Source of the DNA: Bacillus sp. FJAT-26390
Lineage (GTDB): Bacteria > Bacillota > Bacilli > Paenibacillales > Paenibacillaceae
Length of the DNA: 64,000 nucleotides
NCBI RefSeq assembly: GCF_001682865.1
Contig: NZ_MAQX01000001.1
Coordinates: 62,001-126,000, forward strand
Direction: 5' to 3'
Part shown: in pieces, positions 27,763-35,987 of the stretch
How positions within the stretch are numbered: the first letter of the stretch is position 1
Layout of the letters: each line of letters begins with the position of its first letter
The notes under the pieces: model-generated
The model's input: only the letters and a program-made list of their open reading frames with translations
What the model was told of the DNA's origin: nothing
Database searches by the model: none
Program-made: the position numbers and the translations under genes

Positions 27763-29259
27763 ATGAAAATATTCAAGTTGATTGCATTAGTTTCACTACT
27801 GGCCTTAACTGCACCTGCATTTACTTTCATGAAGACGGAGCCTGTGAACGCGGCGGGACAGGCGCCTGTAACGGCTTATCGAGACGGCAATTTTACGGGC
27901 GTGACCCAAGATTTCGAAGCCGGCCTCTTCAACGTGGCTCAGCTAAGCACCGTCGGCAATGACAAAATTTCCTCGATAAAAATCGCGCCGGGCTACCGGG
28001 TAACGCTGTATAAGGACTCCAATTTCTCAGGCTCCTATAAAGTGCTTTATGCGGACACCGCATGGGTGGATGATCTCAACGATGAAACATCAAGTATGAA
28101 GGTCGAATGGATCGGGGCGGTCCGCATGCCGGTAACGGCGTACTCGAATTCGCCTTACGGCGGTTTAGAGCAAGCCTTCGGAGTGGGCGATCATGATTGG
28201 GCGGAGCTTCAAGGCGGAGTAGGCAACGATTCGATCTCCTCCATTCGGATTGCTCCGGGCTACAAGGTTACGCTGTATCAGAATGCGAATTTCTCCGGCG
28301 GCACCAAAGTATTGACGGCGGATGCGATCTACGTCGGCGACTTTAACGATGATGTATCGAGCCTGAAAGTGGAAGCGATCTCACCGCTGGATGCAACAAG
28401 CGTTGCCGTCCCCAACAACGCCTATAGCGATGCTTCTAAGCGCCAATTGCTCGAAACGTTCGCTCCGAGAATTTGGATGGCGCAGGGCGAAGCCTATTTC
28501 CCGTCATCCGTTGAATTTACATTCCCGCATGTAGACCGCTACTTGAATTCCAGCTCCGGCAAATATGAGATCAAGACGAAGACGACGCTGGATCCGTACA
28601 CGCTCAAGCTTCCTTATTTCTCGGGAGATTTGGCTAACGCGCCGATCTACGCTTTCTGGGTAGAGAAGGATTACAACAACGTGGACATGGTGTTCTTCCA
28701 GTTCAGTCCTTATGATCTCGGAAAAACGGTATTCGGCAACGAGGTAGGCGACCATGTCGGCGACTGGGAACGGATTACGGTTCGTTTCGCCAAATTTGTC
28801 GACAACAACACGAACTACCTGAAGCCGGTTCAAGTATTTTATGGGGCACATTCTTTCGGAACGGCTTACAGCTGGGATGAGGTGACGAAAGTGAATCAGA
28901 CCCATCCGGTCGGCTATACGGCGTTTGGCTCGCACGGCATGTGGAAAGACCCGGGCACTCATGTGTATCAGGAGCTGGTCGTCACTCAGTTGACGGACGT
29001 TACGAACCAAGGAACGGCATGGGATACATGGAACAATGTTCAAGCATTCCAATATTACCCGCATTTGTCGACAGGCAATGGGCTTGGAAATCCTTGGCCG
29101 ACATGGCTGGACAAAGATTATACGAATCCAAATAGCAATGCGGTATACCGCTTCGGAAACCCTGCACAAGGCTCATATTTCGGTCAGCCGCTGCTGGCAG
29201 GAGGACCTACGGGTCCCCAAGAGAAAGGCGCTTTAACGAATGATGTTGTTCTTGATTAG
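27763..29259 (+). CDS. Secreted protein with two beta/gamma-crystallin domains and a Vps62-type domain
   Basis: The protein has 498 residues with a signal peptide (MKIFKLIALVSLLALTAPAF, cleavage probably after VNAA). Two crystallin-like repeats follow: each has VGND-(K/S)-ISSI-(K/R)-IAPGY and a partner NDxxSS(M/L)KVE, the Ca2+-binding N/D-N/D-x-x-S-S signature. From about residue 235 a Vps62/DUF946-type region begins (FAPRIWMAQGEAYFPSSVEF, GDHVGDWERITVRF, FGSHGMWKDPGTHVY). Its role is unknown; calcium-stabilised surface or stress proteins use the first module. ATG 27763 has AGGAG upstream and starts the signal peptide exactly. Confidence 0.82.
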   Translation: MKIFKLIALVSLLALTAPAFTFMKTEPVNAAGQAPVTAYRDGNFTGVTQDFEAGLFNVAQLSTVGNDKISSIKIAPGYRVTLYKDSNFSGSYKVLYADTAWVDDLNDETSSMKVEWIGAVRMPVTAYSNSPYGGLEQAFGVGDHDWAELQGGVGNDSISSIRIAPGYKVTLYQNANFSGGTKVLTADAIYVGDFNDDVSSLKVEAISPLDATSVAVPNNAYSDASKRQLLETFAPRIWMAQGEAYFPSSVEFTFPHVDRYLNSSSGKYEIKTKTTLDPYTLKLPYFSGDLANAPIYAFWVEKDYNNVDMVFFQFSPYDLGKTVFGNEVGDHVGDWERITVRFAKFVDNNTNYLKPVQVFYGAHSFGTAYSWDEVTKVNQTHPVGYTAFGSHGMWKDPGTHVYQELVVTQLTDVTNQGTAWDTWNNVQAFQYYPHLSTGNGLGNPWPTWLDKDYTNPNSNAVYRFGNPAQGSYFGQPLLAGGPTGPQEKGALTNDVVLD

Positions 29260-29307
29260 CGTTTAGCAAAGCTTGCCCTTCATCATGCATACGAAGCTGC
29301 TGGATCC

Positions 29308-29332
29308 TCTGCTGCCTCGGTAGGGCAGCAGA
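29308..29332 (+). terminator. GC-rich hairpin after the crystallin-Vps62 gene
   Basis: TCTGCTGCC (29308-29316) pairs with GGCAGCAGA (29324-29332) over a 7-base loop. There is no T run, so termination efficiency is uncertain. The rest of the 350-bp gap up to 29610 holds the promoter and operators listed next. Confidence 0.5.
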
Positions 29333-29390
29333 CAGTCAGCTGCGGAGAGCCGGCGAAATAAAAAAATTTACAAAATCTTAACATTACCTC

Positions 29391-29419
29391 TTGCTTACAT
29401 AAATTATCCAATGTATTAT
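29391..29419 (+). promoter_or_regulatory. Probable sigma-A promoter of the Opp-like operon
   Basis: TTGCTT (29391-29396) and TATTAT (29414-29419) are spaced by exactly 17 bases in an AT-rich stretch. Transcription would begin near 29426, upstream of three operator-like palindromes. This leaves a leader of about 185 bases before the binding-protein gene. Confidence 0.6.
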
Positions 29420-29438
29420 ACAAATAAAGCGTTTTCAT

Positions 29439-29448
29439 TAAGCGCTTA
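29439..29448. promoter_or_regulatory. TAAGCGCTTA palindrome, cre-like operator
   Basis: TAAGCGCTTA is identical to the iolD promoter-proximal site. With flanks, ATTAAGCGCTTACA matches 12 of 14 positions of the CcpA cre consensus; the overlapping ATAAAGCGTTTTCA at 29424-29437 does too. It lies just past the expected transcription start, so catabolite repression by CcpA, or binding by the iol-type LacI protein, is plausible. Confidence 0.55.
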
Positions 29449-29464
29449 CATTTTTACGGCTATA

Positions 29465-29478
29465 TTAAACCGGTTTAA
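29465..29478. promoter_or_regulatory. TTAAACCGGTTTAA operator, copy 1
   Basis: This perfect 14-bp palindrome has the same core as the sites at 13267-13282 and 29530-29543. It lies about 40 bp after the expected transcription start of the Opp-like operon. It is probably bound by the LacI protein encoded at the operon end. Confidence 0.72.
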
Positions 29479-29529
29479 CCAACACGAAACGAAAAACCTT
29501 ACATAACAAGGATTCAGCGAATCCCCTTT

Positions 29530-29543
29530 TTAAACCGGTTTAA
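29530..29543. promoter_or_regulatory. TTAAACCGGTTTAA operator, copy 2
   Basis: A second perfect copy lies 65 bp centre-to-centre from the first, about six helical turns, so a bridging repressor could bind both. It lies about 80 bp before the binding-protein start codon. Confidence 0.72.
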
Positions 29544-29610
29544 CTCATGCACTAGAGACAGAGGCTTTGCAAGATTCAAAAATGACTAATCAATTTATGG
29601 AGGGGTTAAT

Positions 29611-31578
29611 TTGAAGCGAAGCAAGATGATGTTGGTATTACTCGTTATGATCGCCATTATTGCCGCAGGATGCACAAACAACAATTCAGGTCCGAAAGCA
29701 ACGAACGAAACGAAGGAAAAGCCGACGGAAACGGTAGTTCCGGTAGACAATGCGCAGGCAGGAGCTAAAGAAGCCCCAGCACTCGCCGCACTCGTGAAAG
29801 ACGGCAAATTGCCGAAATTGGAAGAACGTATGCCGGTAGCCGCTGACATTAAGATCGAAGAGGTCGTGGATGAAATCGGCCAATACGGCGGCGAATGGAA
29901 AATGCCTTGGAACGGCCCCTCCGACAAATGGGGCATAGGTCAACCGACGGAGGAAGCACTCTTCCGTTTCAACAAAGAGGGCAATAAAGTGGAGCCAAAC
30001 GTAGCCAAAGGTTATGAAGTGAACGCAGACTCGACCGTATTCACAATTCACCTAAGGGAAGGCATGAAATGGTCGGACGGCGTGCCATTCACAACGGAGG
30101 ACGTTATCTTCTATTGGGAGCACATGCTGAAGAAAGAAACGTTCGGCAAAAAAGTTTATGACGCTTATTACTCGGTCGATCCGGTAACTGGCGACAGAGC
30201 ATTGGCCGAAGTAAAAAAGGTTGATGACTACACCTTCACCGTTACGCACAAATATCCAAGCGTACAGTTCCTAGAGCGTGTGGCCATCGATAATAAATGG
30301 TTTTTCGCGCCTAAGCATTTCCACGAAACGATTCTTCCCGAGCTCGTAGGCGATGCAAAAACGCTGGAAATTACGAAAGCTTGGGGCTACGAGGATCCGA
30401 AAGTATTCCTGGTCGAAACAGGCTACTATGATTGGCTGCACAAGGAAATACCGACGCTCAGAGCATGGATGCCAACAACCGATCCGAACAGCGATCAGTT
30501 CGTCATGGAGCGCAACCCTTACTTCTGGAAGACGGATGCCGATGGCAAGCAGCTTCCTTACATCGACCGCATCGTAGCGACGAAAATTCAAGATCCAAGC
30601 CAAAAAGTGCTCGGCACGTTGGCAGGCGACTATAATCTGGTTGTCTTTGGCGCCAATGACTTCACTGTTTTGAAGGAAAACGAGAAAAAAGGCGACTACC
30701 GCATTATTCCTTGGACGCAGCCAGCTTGGAGCAGCGCAGGCATTCAATTGAACCAAACGACGCCGGATCCGAACCTGCGGAAGCTGTTCCAGGATATCCG
30801 CTTCAGAGAAGCGTTGTCCATTGGCGTTAACCGCGTTGAAATCTCCGAGATCGTAACCAATGGATTGGGCGAGCCTATTCAAGCGTCCGTACCGGAAGGC
30901 GTAATGGGCTATCAAGAAGGCTGGAAAGATCAATGGACCGAATTTAATCAGGAGCGTGCGAATCAAATTTTGGATGAGCTTGGCCTGACGAAACGCGACA
31001 AGGACAACTTCCGCATGAATGCGGATGGCTCTGAACTAACGTTGACGATCATTGAATCAAGCACAGATACCGCTGCATTTTTGGAGCTATTGAAAAAGTA
31101 CTTTGAAGACATGGGCTTGAAAACGAATTTGAAGGTCGTAGACGGCGGTACGCATTTCGATATGAAATACGCGAACCAAATTCCGATAACGACAGAAAAT
31201 ATTTCGGTGGCGAACGTGGCATTCCGTCCGGATGCGCTTGTACCTCTTCGTGTCATTACACCATGGTTCGGCCATTACGGACTGTATACTCAATCGGGCG
31301 GCAAAGAAGGCGTGAAGCCGGAAGGCGACGTAGCCTTGATTCTTGAGTATTGGGATAAAATCAAAGCGAGCAAAACACAAGAGGAAATCGAGAAATACAG
31401 CAATGAAATCATCAAGCTGCACATGAAAAACCAATGGGTTATCGGCTATGCCGGCCCTACGCCAATGCTGATTACCGCATCAAACAACATCCACAACATT
31501 CCTAGCGACATGATTTGGGCAGATGAGTATCGTTCTTTGGGTCAAGGTCATCCATCGCAATTTTTCATTAAACAATAA
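29611..31578 (+). CDS. ABC transporter substrate-binding lipoprotein, Opp/Dpp family (SBP family 5)
   Basis: The 655-residue protein is longer than usual for the family. The signal peptide ends in IIAAGC with lipidated Cys21, followed by NNNSG. VFTIHLREGMKWSDGVPFTTEDVIFYWEHML is the family-5 signature, and LRKLFQDIRFREALSIGVNR is a second conserved block. Members bind peptides, nickel chelates or oligosaccharides. Control by LacI-type operators and a linked LacI gene favours a sugar. The start is TTG at 29611 with GGAGGGG upstream. It is the first gene of the operon. Confidence 0.9.
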   Translation: MKRSKMMLVLLVMIAIIAAGCTNNNSGPKATNETKEKPTETVVPVDNAQAGAKEAPALAALVKDGKLPKLEERMPVAADIKIEEVVDEIGQYGGEWKMPWNGPSDKWGIGQPTEEALFRFNKEGNKVEPNVAKGYEVNADSTVFTIHLREGMKWSDGVPFTTEDVIFYWEHMLKKETFGKKVYDAYYSVDPVTGDRALAEVKKVDDYTFTVTHKYPSVQFLERVAIDNKWFFAPKHFHETILPELVGDAKTLEITKAWGYEDPKVFLVETGYYDWLHKEIPTLRAWMPTTDPNSDQFVMERNPYFWKTDADGKQLPYIDRIVATKIQDPSQKVLGTLAGDYNLVVFGANDFTVLKENEKKGDYRIIPWTQPAWSSAGIQLNQTTPDPNLRKLFQDIRFREALSIGVNRVEISEIVTNGLGEPIQASVPEGVMGYQEGWKDQWTEFNQERANQILDELGLTKRDKDNFRMNADGSELTLTIIESSTDTAAFLELLKKYFEDMGLKTNLKVVDGGTHFDMKYANQIPITTENISVANVAFRPDALVPLRVITPWFGHYGLYTQSGGKEGVKPEGDVALILEYWDKIKASKTQEEIEKYSNEIIKLHMKNQWVIGYAGPTPMLITASNNIHNIPSDMIWADEYRSLGQGHPSQFFIKQ

Positions 31579-31671
31579 GTTGCAGCCATGACGGCGGCAA
31601 TGGCGGAGAAGCTGCTTCTCTGCCCTTGCCGCACTAAGATTCAGCTTGTAGCGGAGAGGAACGGATATGAG

Positions 31672-32670
31672 ATGCTTCAATATATAATAAGGCGAATTCT
31701 GTTGGTCATACCCGTTGTTATGTTTATTTCCTTTGTCGTATTTTACATCATTCAGCTTCCGCCCGGCGATTATGTTTCCAGTTATTCCGCAAAAATGTCG
31801 GCTGCCGGCGACGTGATGACGCAGGCGGAAATGGATGAAATGAGATCGAATTTAGGTTTGGACCGTCCGGTGTACGAACAGTATTTTGTATGGGTGAAAA
31901 AAATCGTACTGCACGGAGACTTCGGCTTCTCGTTTAACTACAATAAGCCGGTGCTGGCAGTCGTGAAGCAATACATGGGTCTAACGTTAGTCGTTTCAAT
32001 GGTAACGATGGTTTTTCATTACGTGGTCGCGATTCCAATCGGGATTTATACGGCGGTCAAGCAATATACGGCAGGGGATTATTTTTTCTCCGGCATCAGC
32101 TTTATCGGAATGGCAACGCCTAACTTCCTGTTAGCCATCATTTTAATGTTTTTATCCTACACCTGGTTTGGAGACCCGCTGCTTGGCCTATTCTCCAATG
32201 AGTACGTGAACGCGCCGTGGTCGATGGACAAGGCGATTGATTTGATGAAGCATTTGGTCATTCCTGTCATCGTAATCGGCCTTGCGAGCACTGCCGACCT
32301 GATCCGGGTCATGAGGGGCCAAATGCTGGATGAACTGAACAAGCCGAACGTGGTGACAGCCAGAGCGAAAGGGATGTCCGAAACCCGGATTTTGCTCAAG
32401 TACCCGACGCGCGCCGCATTGAACCCGATTGTCAGTACGTTCGGCTGGTCGTTGTCCTCGATCTTTACAGGCTCAACCATTACGGCAATCGTGCTGAACC
32501 TGCCGATTCAAGGACCGGTCATGTACAACGCTTTGCTCGGTCAGGATATGTATCTTGCAGGCTCTTGGCTGCTGTTCATGGCGCTGCTTACCGTACTCGG
32601 AACGTTAATCTCGGATATTTTACTCGCTTGGCTGGATCCAAAAATTCGTACAGAATTCAGGGGAAATTAA
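31672..32670 (+). CDS. ABC transporter permease, OppB/DppB type
   Basis: The 332-residue membrane protein starts MLQYIIRRILLVIPVVMFISFVVFYIIQLPPGDYV, typical of DppB-like permeases. The ATPase-contact loop is ARAKGMSETRILLKYPTRAALNPI at about residues 217-240. Six membrane segments are expected. The ATG at 31672 was chosen because homologous proteins begin at this Arg-Arg-rich first helix; an ATG 28 codons upstream adds a non-typical N-terminus. It lies 93 bp after the binding-protein gene and 4 bp before the OppC-like gene. Confidence 0.9.
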   Translation: MLQYIIRRILLVIPVVMFISFVVFYIIQLPPGDYVSSYSAKMSAAGDVMTQAEMDEMRSNLGLDRPVYEQYFVWVKKIVLHGDFGFSFNYNKPVLAVVKQYMGLTLVVSMVTMVFHYVVAIPIGIYTAVKQYTAGDYFFSGISFIGMATPNFLLAIILMFLSYTWFGDPLLGLFSNEYVNAPWSMDKAIDLMKHLVIPVIVIGLASTADLIRVMRGQMLDELNKPNVVTARAKGMSETRILLKYPTRAALNPIVSTFGWSLSSIFTGSTITAIVLNLPIQGPVMYNALLGQDMYLAGSWLLFMALLTVLGTLISDILLAWLDPKIRTEFRGN

Positions 32671-32674
32671 TACG

Positions 32675-33820
32675 ATGAGAACAATACCTGCATTCAGAAG
32701 ACAAAAGTCGGAAACCATTCGTCCCGTTAAAACCAAAGATACGAATTACAGCTCGCAGTGGCTGCTCATGTATCTCAGATTCAAAAAGCATAAATTGGCG
32801 CGAATCAGCTTATTTATATTAGCCTTTCTTTATACGATAGCGCTGTTTGCGCAGTTCATCGCCCCTTACGGGCTGCAAAGCTACGACAGCAAATATGTGA
32901 ACGTGCCTCCAATGGGCTTTAGATTCGTTGATGCGGACGGCAAGTTTCATATTAAGCCATTCGTCTATGAGTTGAAATCGACGCGCGACCCGGAAACGAT
33001 GCGGAAAGTATTCGTACCGGATACGGAAAAGCGGCATTCGCTGCAGTTTTTCGTCAAGGGTGAGGAATATAAGTTTCTTGGCTTGATCAAGACATCAACC
33101 CATTTGCTTGGCGTGAAGGAGCCGGGGCGCGTATTCCTGCTAGGGACGGACGGCATGGGAAGGGATTTATTTTCCCGCATTATATTAGGCAGCCAAATCT
33201 CGCTTAGCATCCCGCTCGTCGGCGTAGGCATCAGCTTGGTAATCGGCTTGATCATCGGAGGCATTTCCGGCTATTTCGGCGGTTGGCTTGATTCGCTTAT
33301 CCAGCGGATTATCGAAATTATCCGCTCCTTTCCGACGCTTCCGCTATGGATGGCTTTATCTGCCGCCATACCGCCGCGAATACCCGTCGTAACGATGTAT
33401 TTGTATATCGTCATCATCTTCGCCTTTATCGGCTGGACCGATCTGGCAAGGGTAGTCAGGGGCAAATTCATCTCGCTTAAAAATGAAGACTATGTTGTCG
33501 CGGCAAAAATTGCAGGCGTCGGCAGTACAAAAATTATCATTAAGCATTTGCTGCCCGGCTTTATCAGCTATCTCGTAGTGGCGACGACGCTTGCCATTCC
33601 CGGCATGATCCTTGCCGAGACGGCAATGAGCTTCCTTGGACTCGGTATCCGCTCTCCGGCAACGAGCTGGGGCGTACTGCTGCAGGAAGCCCAGAAGATC
33701 GAAAATGTCGCATTGTACCCATGGAAGCTGTTCCCGCTGGGAATCGTCATTTTAACGGTACTAACCTACAATTTCCTTGGCGACGGATTGCGCGATGCCG
33801 CCGATCCCTACAAGAAATAA
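32675..33820 (+). CDS. ABC transporter permease, OppC/DppC type
   Basis: The 381-residue permease has an N-terminal OppC_N segment (YLRFKKHKLARISLFILAFLYTIALFAQFIAPYG) and an extracytoplasmic insert of about 100 residues. The permease core follows, with GTDGMGRDLFSRIILGSQISL and the loop VVAAKIAGVGSTKIIIKHLLPGF. AETAMSFLGLGIRSPATSWG near the end is a family signature. The insert makes it longer than typical OppC proteins, which is common in the larger carbohydrate-type branch. It pairs with the OppB-like permease encoded 4 bp upstream. Confidence 0.92.
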   Translation: MRTIPAFRRQKSETIRPVKTKDTNYSSQWLLMYLRFKKHKLARISLFILAFLYTIALFAQFIAPYGLQSYDSKYVNVPPMGFRFVDADGKFHIKPFVYELKSTRDPETMRKVFVPDTEKRHSLQFFVKGEEYKFLGLIKTSTHLLGVKEPGRVFLLGTDGMGRDLFSRIILGSQISLSIPLVGVGISLVIGLIIGGISGYFGGWLDSLIQRIIEIIRSFPTLPLWMALSAAIPPRIPVVTMYLYIVIIFAFIGWTDLARVVRGKFISLKNEDYVVAAKIAGVGSTKIIIKHLLPGFISYLVVATTLAIPGMILAETAMSFLGLGIRSPATSWGVLLQEAQKIENVALYPWKLFPLGIVILTVLTYNFLGDGLRDAADPYKK

Positions 33821-33852
33821 TCGATTAAATAAATGGCAAGCGAGGGGATAGC

Positions 33853-34896
33853 ATGACGGCTCAAGCTGCTCAGACCGAGCAACCTTTATTGTCCGTACAA
33901 AACCTTAATATTCAGATTAAGATGGACAATGGGATCATGAACGCGGTAGACGGGGTCGACTTCGAGATTCATAAAGGAAAAACGTTAGGCTTGGTAGGAG
34001 AATCGGGCTGCGGCAAAAGCCTTACGAGCCGGGCGATTATAAGCATCAATCCGAAAGAATGCGAAACGACCGGGAACATCGTATATCACTCCGAGTCGGA
34101 AGCTTCGCTCAATCGGTTGAATCTGCTGTCGCTTAATCCAAACGGCAAGCAAATCCGTTCGATTCGCGGACGGAAAATCGCAATGATCTTCCAAGAGCCG
34201 ATGACCGCGTTCTCGCCGATGTACACAATCGGGAACCAACTGATGGAAGCGATCCGAATCCATCGCACGAAAAACAAAAAAGAAGCGAAAAAAATTGCAC
34301 TGGAAATGCTCGCGAAAGTCGGCATTTCCGATCAGGAGAAGCGCTTCGATCAATATCCGCATGAGTTTTCCGGCGGGATGCGGCAGCGGGCGATGATCTC
34401 GATGGCCTTATCCTGCAATCCTGAAATTCTGATTGCCGACGAGCCGACGACTGCGCTTGACGTAACCATCCAGGCGCAAGTGCTGGAGCTGATGAAGAAG
34501 CTGCAGTCCGAGTTTGGCATGGCGATTCTGCTCGTCACGCATGATTTGGGCATCATCGCTCAAATGTGCGACGAGGTTGCCGTCATGTATTTGGGCAAAA
34601 TCGTTGAGCAGGCGCCTGTAAAGGAGATTTTCGCGAATCCGAAGCATCCGTATACAAAGGGGCTGCTGAAATCGATGCCGCGACTCGGCGGCGACAAGAC
34701 GAAGCGGCTGGATTCCATCGAGGGCTCGGTTCCGATTCCGATCAACATGCCGCCGATGTGCGGATTTTATGACCGCTGCAAGGATCGAATTGAAGGCGTT
34801 TGCAATATGAATGCTGTACCGAAGACACGGATTTCGGACCAGCATTCCGTCAGGTGCTTCCTGTACTCGGACCAGCGTGAAGGAGAATCGCAATGA
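33853..34896 (+). CDS. ABC transporter ATP-binding protein, OppD/DppD type
   Basis: The 347-residue ATPase shows Walker A GESGCGKS, signature FSGGMRQR, Walker B ILIADEPTTALD and the switch His in LLVTHDLG. The C-terminal oligopeptide-type extension has the Cys pattern CGFYDRCKDRIEGVC. It powers the transporter made by the preceding genes together with OppF. GAGGGG precedes the ATG. Its stop overlaps the start of the oppF-like gene by four bases. Confidence 0.95.
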   Translation: MTAQAAQTEQPLLSVQNLNIQIKMDNGIMNAVDGVDFEIHKGKTLGLVGESGCGKSLTSRAIISINPKECETTGNIVYHSESEASLNRLNLLSLNPNGKQIRSIRGRKIAMIFQEPMTAFSPMYTIGNQLMEAIRIHRTKNKKEAKKIALEMLAKVGISDQEKRFDQYPHEFSGGMRQRAMISMALSCNPEILIADEPTTALDVTIQAQVLELMKKLQSEFGMAILLVTHDLGIIAQMCDEVAVMYLGKIVEQAPVKEIFANPKHPYTKGLLKSMPRLGGDKTKRLDSIEGSVPIPINMPPMCGFYDRCKDRIEGVCNMNAVPKTRISDQHSVRCFLYSDQREGESQ

Positions 34897-35930
34897 CCAA
34901 GCCTAAGCCTATTCTGGATATCGTCGATATGAACAAGGATTTCCAAGTGAAATCCAAAACAACGTTATTTCGAAAGCCTGCGCCTGTGCGGGTGCTTAAT
35001 CATATCTCCTTTGAGCTCGTAGAGGGAGAGACGCTCAGCATCGTCGGCGAATCCGGCTGTGGAAAGACGACGCTCGGCCGCTGCATCGTGAGGGGGATGG
35101 AAGCCTCCTCCGGCCAAGTCATCTATCATACCGAAGACGGGCAGCAAATCGATTTTTTGAAGTTGAAGGGAAAAGGCTCCAAAACATACAGAAGAGAAAT
35201 TCAAATGATTTTCCAAGATCCGTATTCCTCGCTAAGCCCGCGAATGAGCGTCTTTGACATCATTTCCGAGCCGCTTATCGCCAACTTTAAGCTAAGCAAA
35301 GCGGAGGTTGAAGAGAAGGTTACGCAAATTGCAGAGAAAACGGGCTTGAACGTGAGCTACTTAAGACGTTATCCGCATGCGTTCTCCGGCGGGCAAAGGC
35401 AGCGGATTGCTATCGCCAGGGCGCTTATAACCCAGCCGAGACTTATCGTATGCGATGAGGCGGTATCCGCTCTCGACGTATCGATTCAGGCGCAAATCAT
35501 TAATCTGCTCAAGGATTTGCAGGAGCAATTCCGCATTACGTACATTTTTATTTCGCATGATCTATCCATCGTGCAGAACATATCGGACCGGGTAGCGGTT
35601 ATGCATTTAGGCAGAATCGTGGAGCTGGCTACGAGCGAGTCGCTGTTCGGCCAGCCGAAGCATCCTTATACGGAAGCGCTGATGTCCGCCGTGCCCCAGC
35701 CCGATCCGGAGATGAAGAAGGACCGGATTATATTGGAGGGCGAGGTTCCGAATCCGGCTAATCCGCCTAGCGGCTGCCATTTTCATCCAAGATGCGCATA
35801 TCGCACTGAAAAATGCGTGAAAGAAGTTCCCGAGCTGCGCGAAGTAGGCTATAATCATTTCACAGCCTGTCATTACGCGGAGGAATTAAAGCTGAAAGGC
35901 GTTCACAACGAGCTCGCAAACGAAGCTTGA
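34893..35930 (+). CDS. ABC transporter ATP-binding protein, OppF/DppF type
   Basis: The 345-residue ATPase has Walker A GESGCGKTT, signature FSGGQRQR, Walker B LIVCDEAVSALD, and switch His in FISHDLS. The C-terminal extension contains HFHPRCAYRTEKC. It forms the heterodimer with the OppD-like protein. Translation is coupled by the ATGA overlap. This operon has its own two ATPases, unlike the LplBC-type transporter near the left end. Confidence 0.95.
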   Translation: MTKPKPILDIVDMNKDFQVKSKTTLFRKPAPVRVLNHISFELVEGETLSIVGESGCGKTTLGRCIVRGMEASSGQVIYHTEDGQQIDFLKLKGKGSKTYRREIQMIFQDPYSSLSPRMSVFDIISEPLIANFKLSKAEVEEKVTQIAEKTGLNVSYLRRYPHAFSGGQRQRIAIARALITQPRLIVCDEAVSALDVSIQAQIINLLKDLQEQFRITYIFISHDLSIVQNISDRVAVMHLGRIVELATSESLFGQPKHPYTEALMSAVPQPDPEMKKDRIILEGEVPNPANPPSGCHFHPRCAYRTEKCVKEVPELREVGYNHFTACHYAEELKLKGVHNELANEA

Positions 35931-35987
35931 TGCTATCGGCCTAAGGGGACCAGGTTTAGCATGCTGTGAGAGGATGTTTATGCAAAG

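Noticed and set aside
27633..27962. Plus-strand frame of 109 codons overlapping the start of the crystallin-Vps62 gene
   Set aside because: It overlaps the signal peptide of the real gene in another frame and has no similarity to anything recognised.
30271..30966. Minus-strand open frame of 231 codons inside the Opp-type binding protein gene
   Set aside because: Antisense to a gene with lipobox and family signature; no ribosome site.
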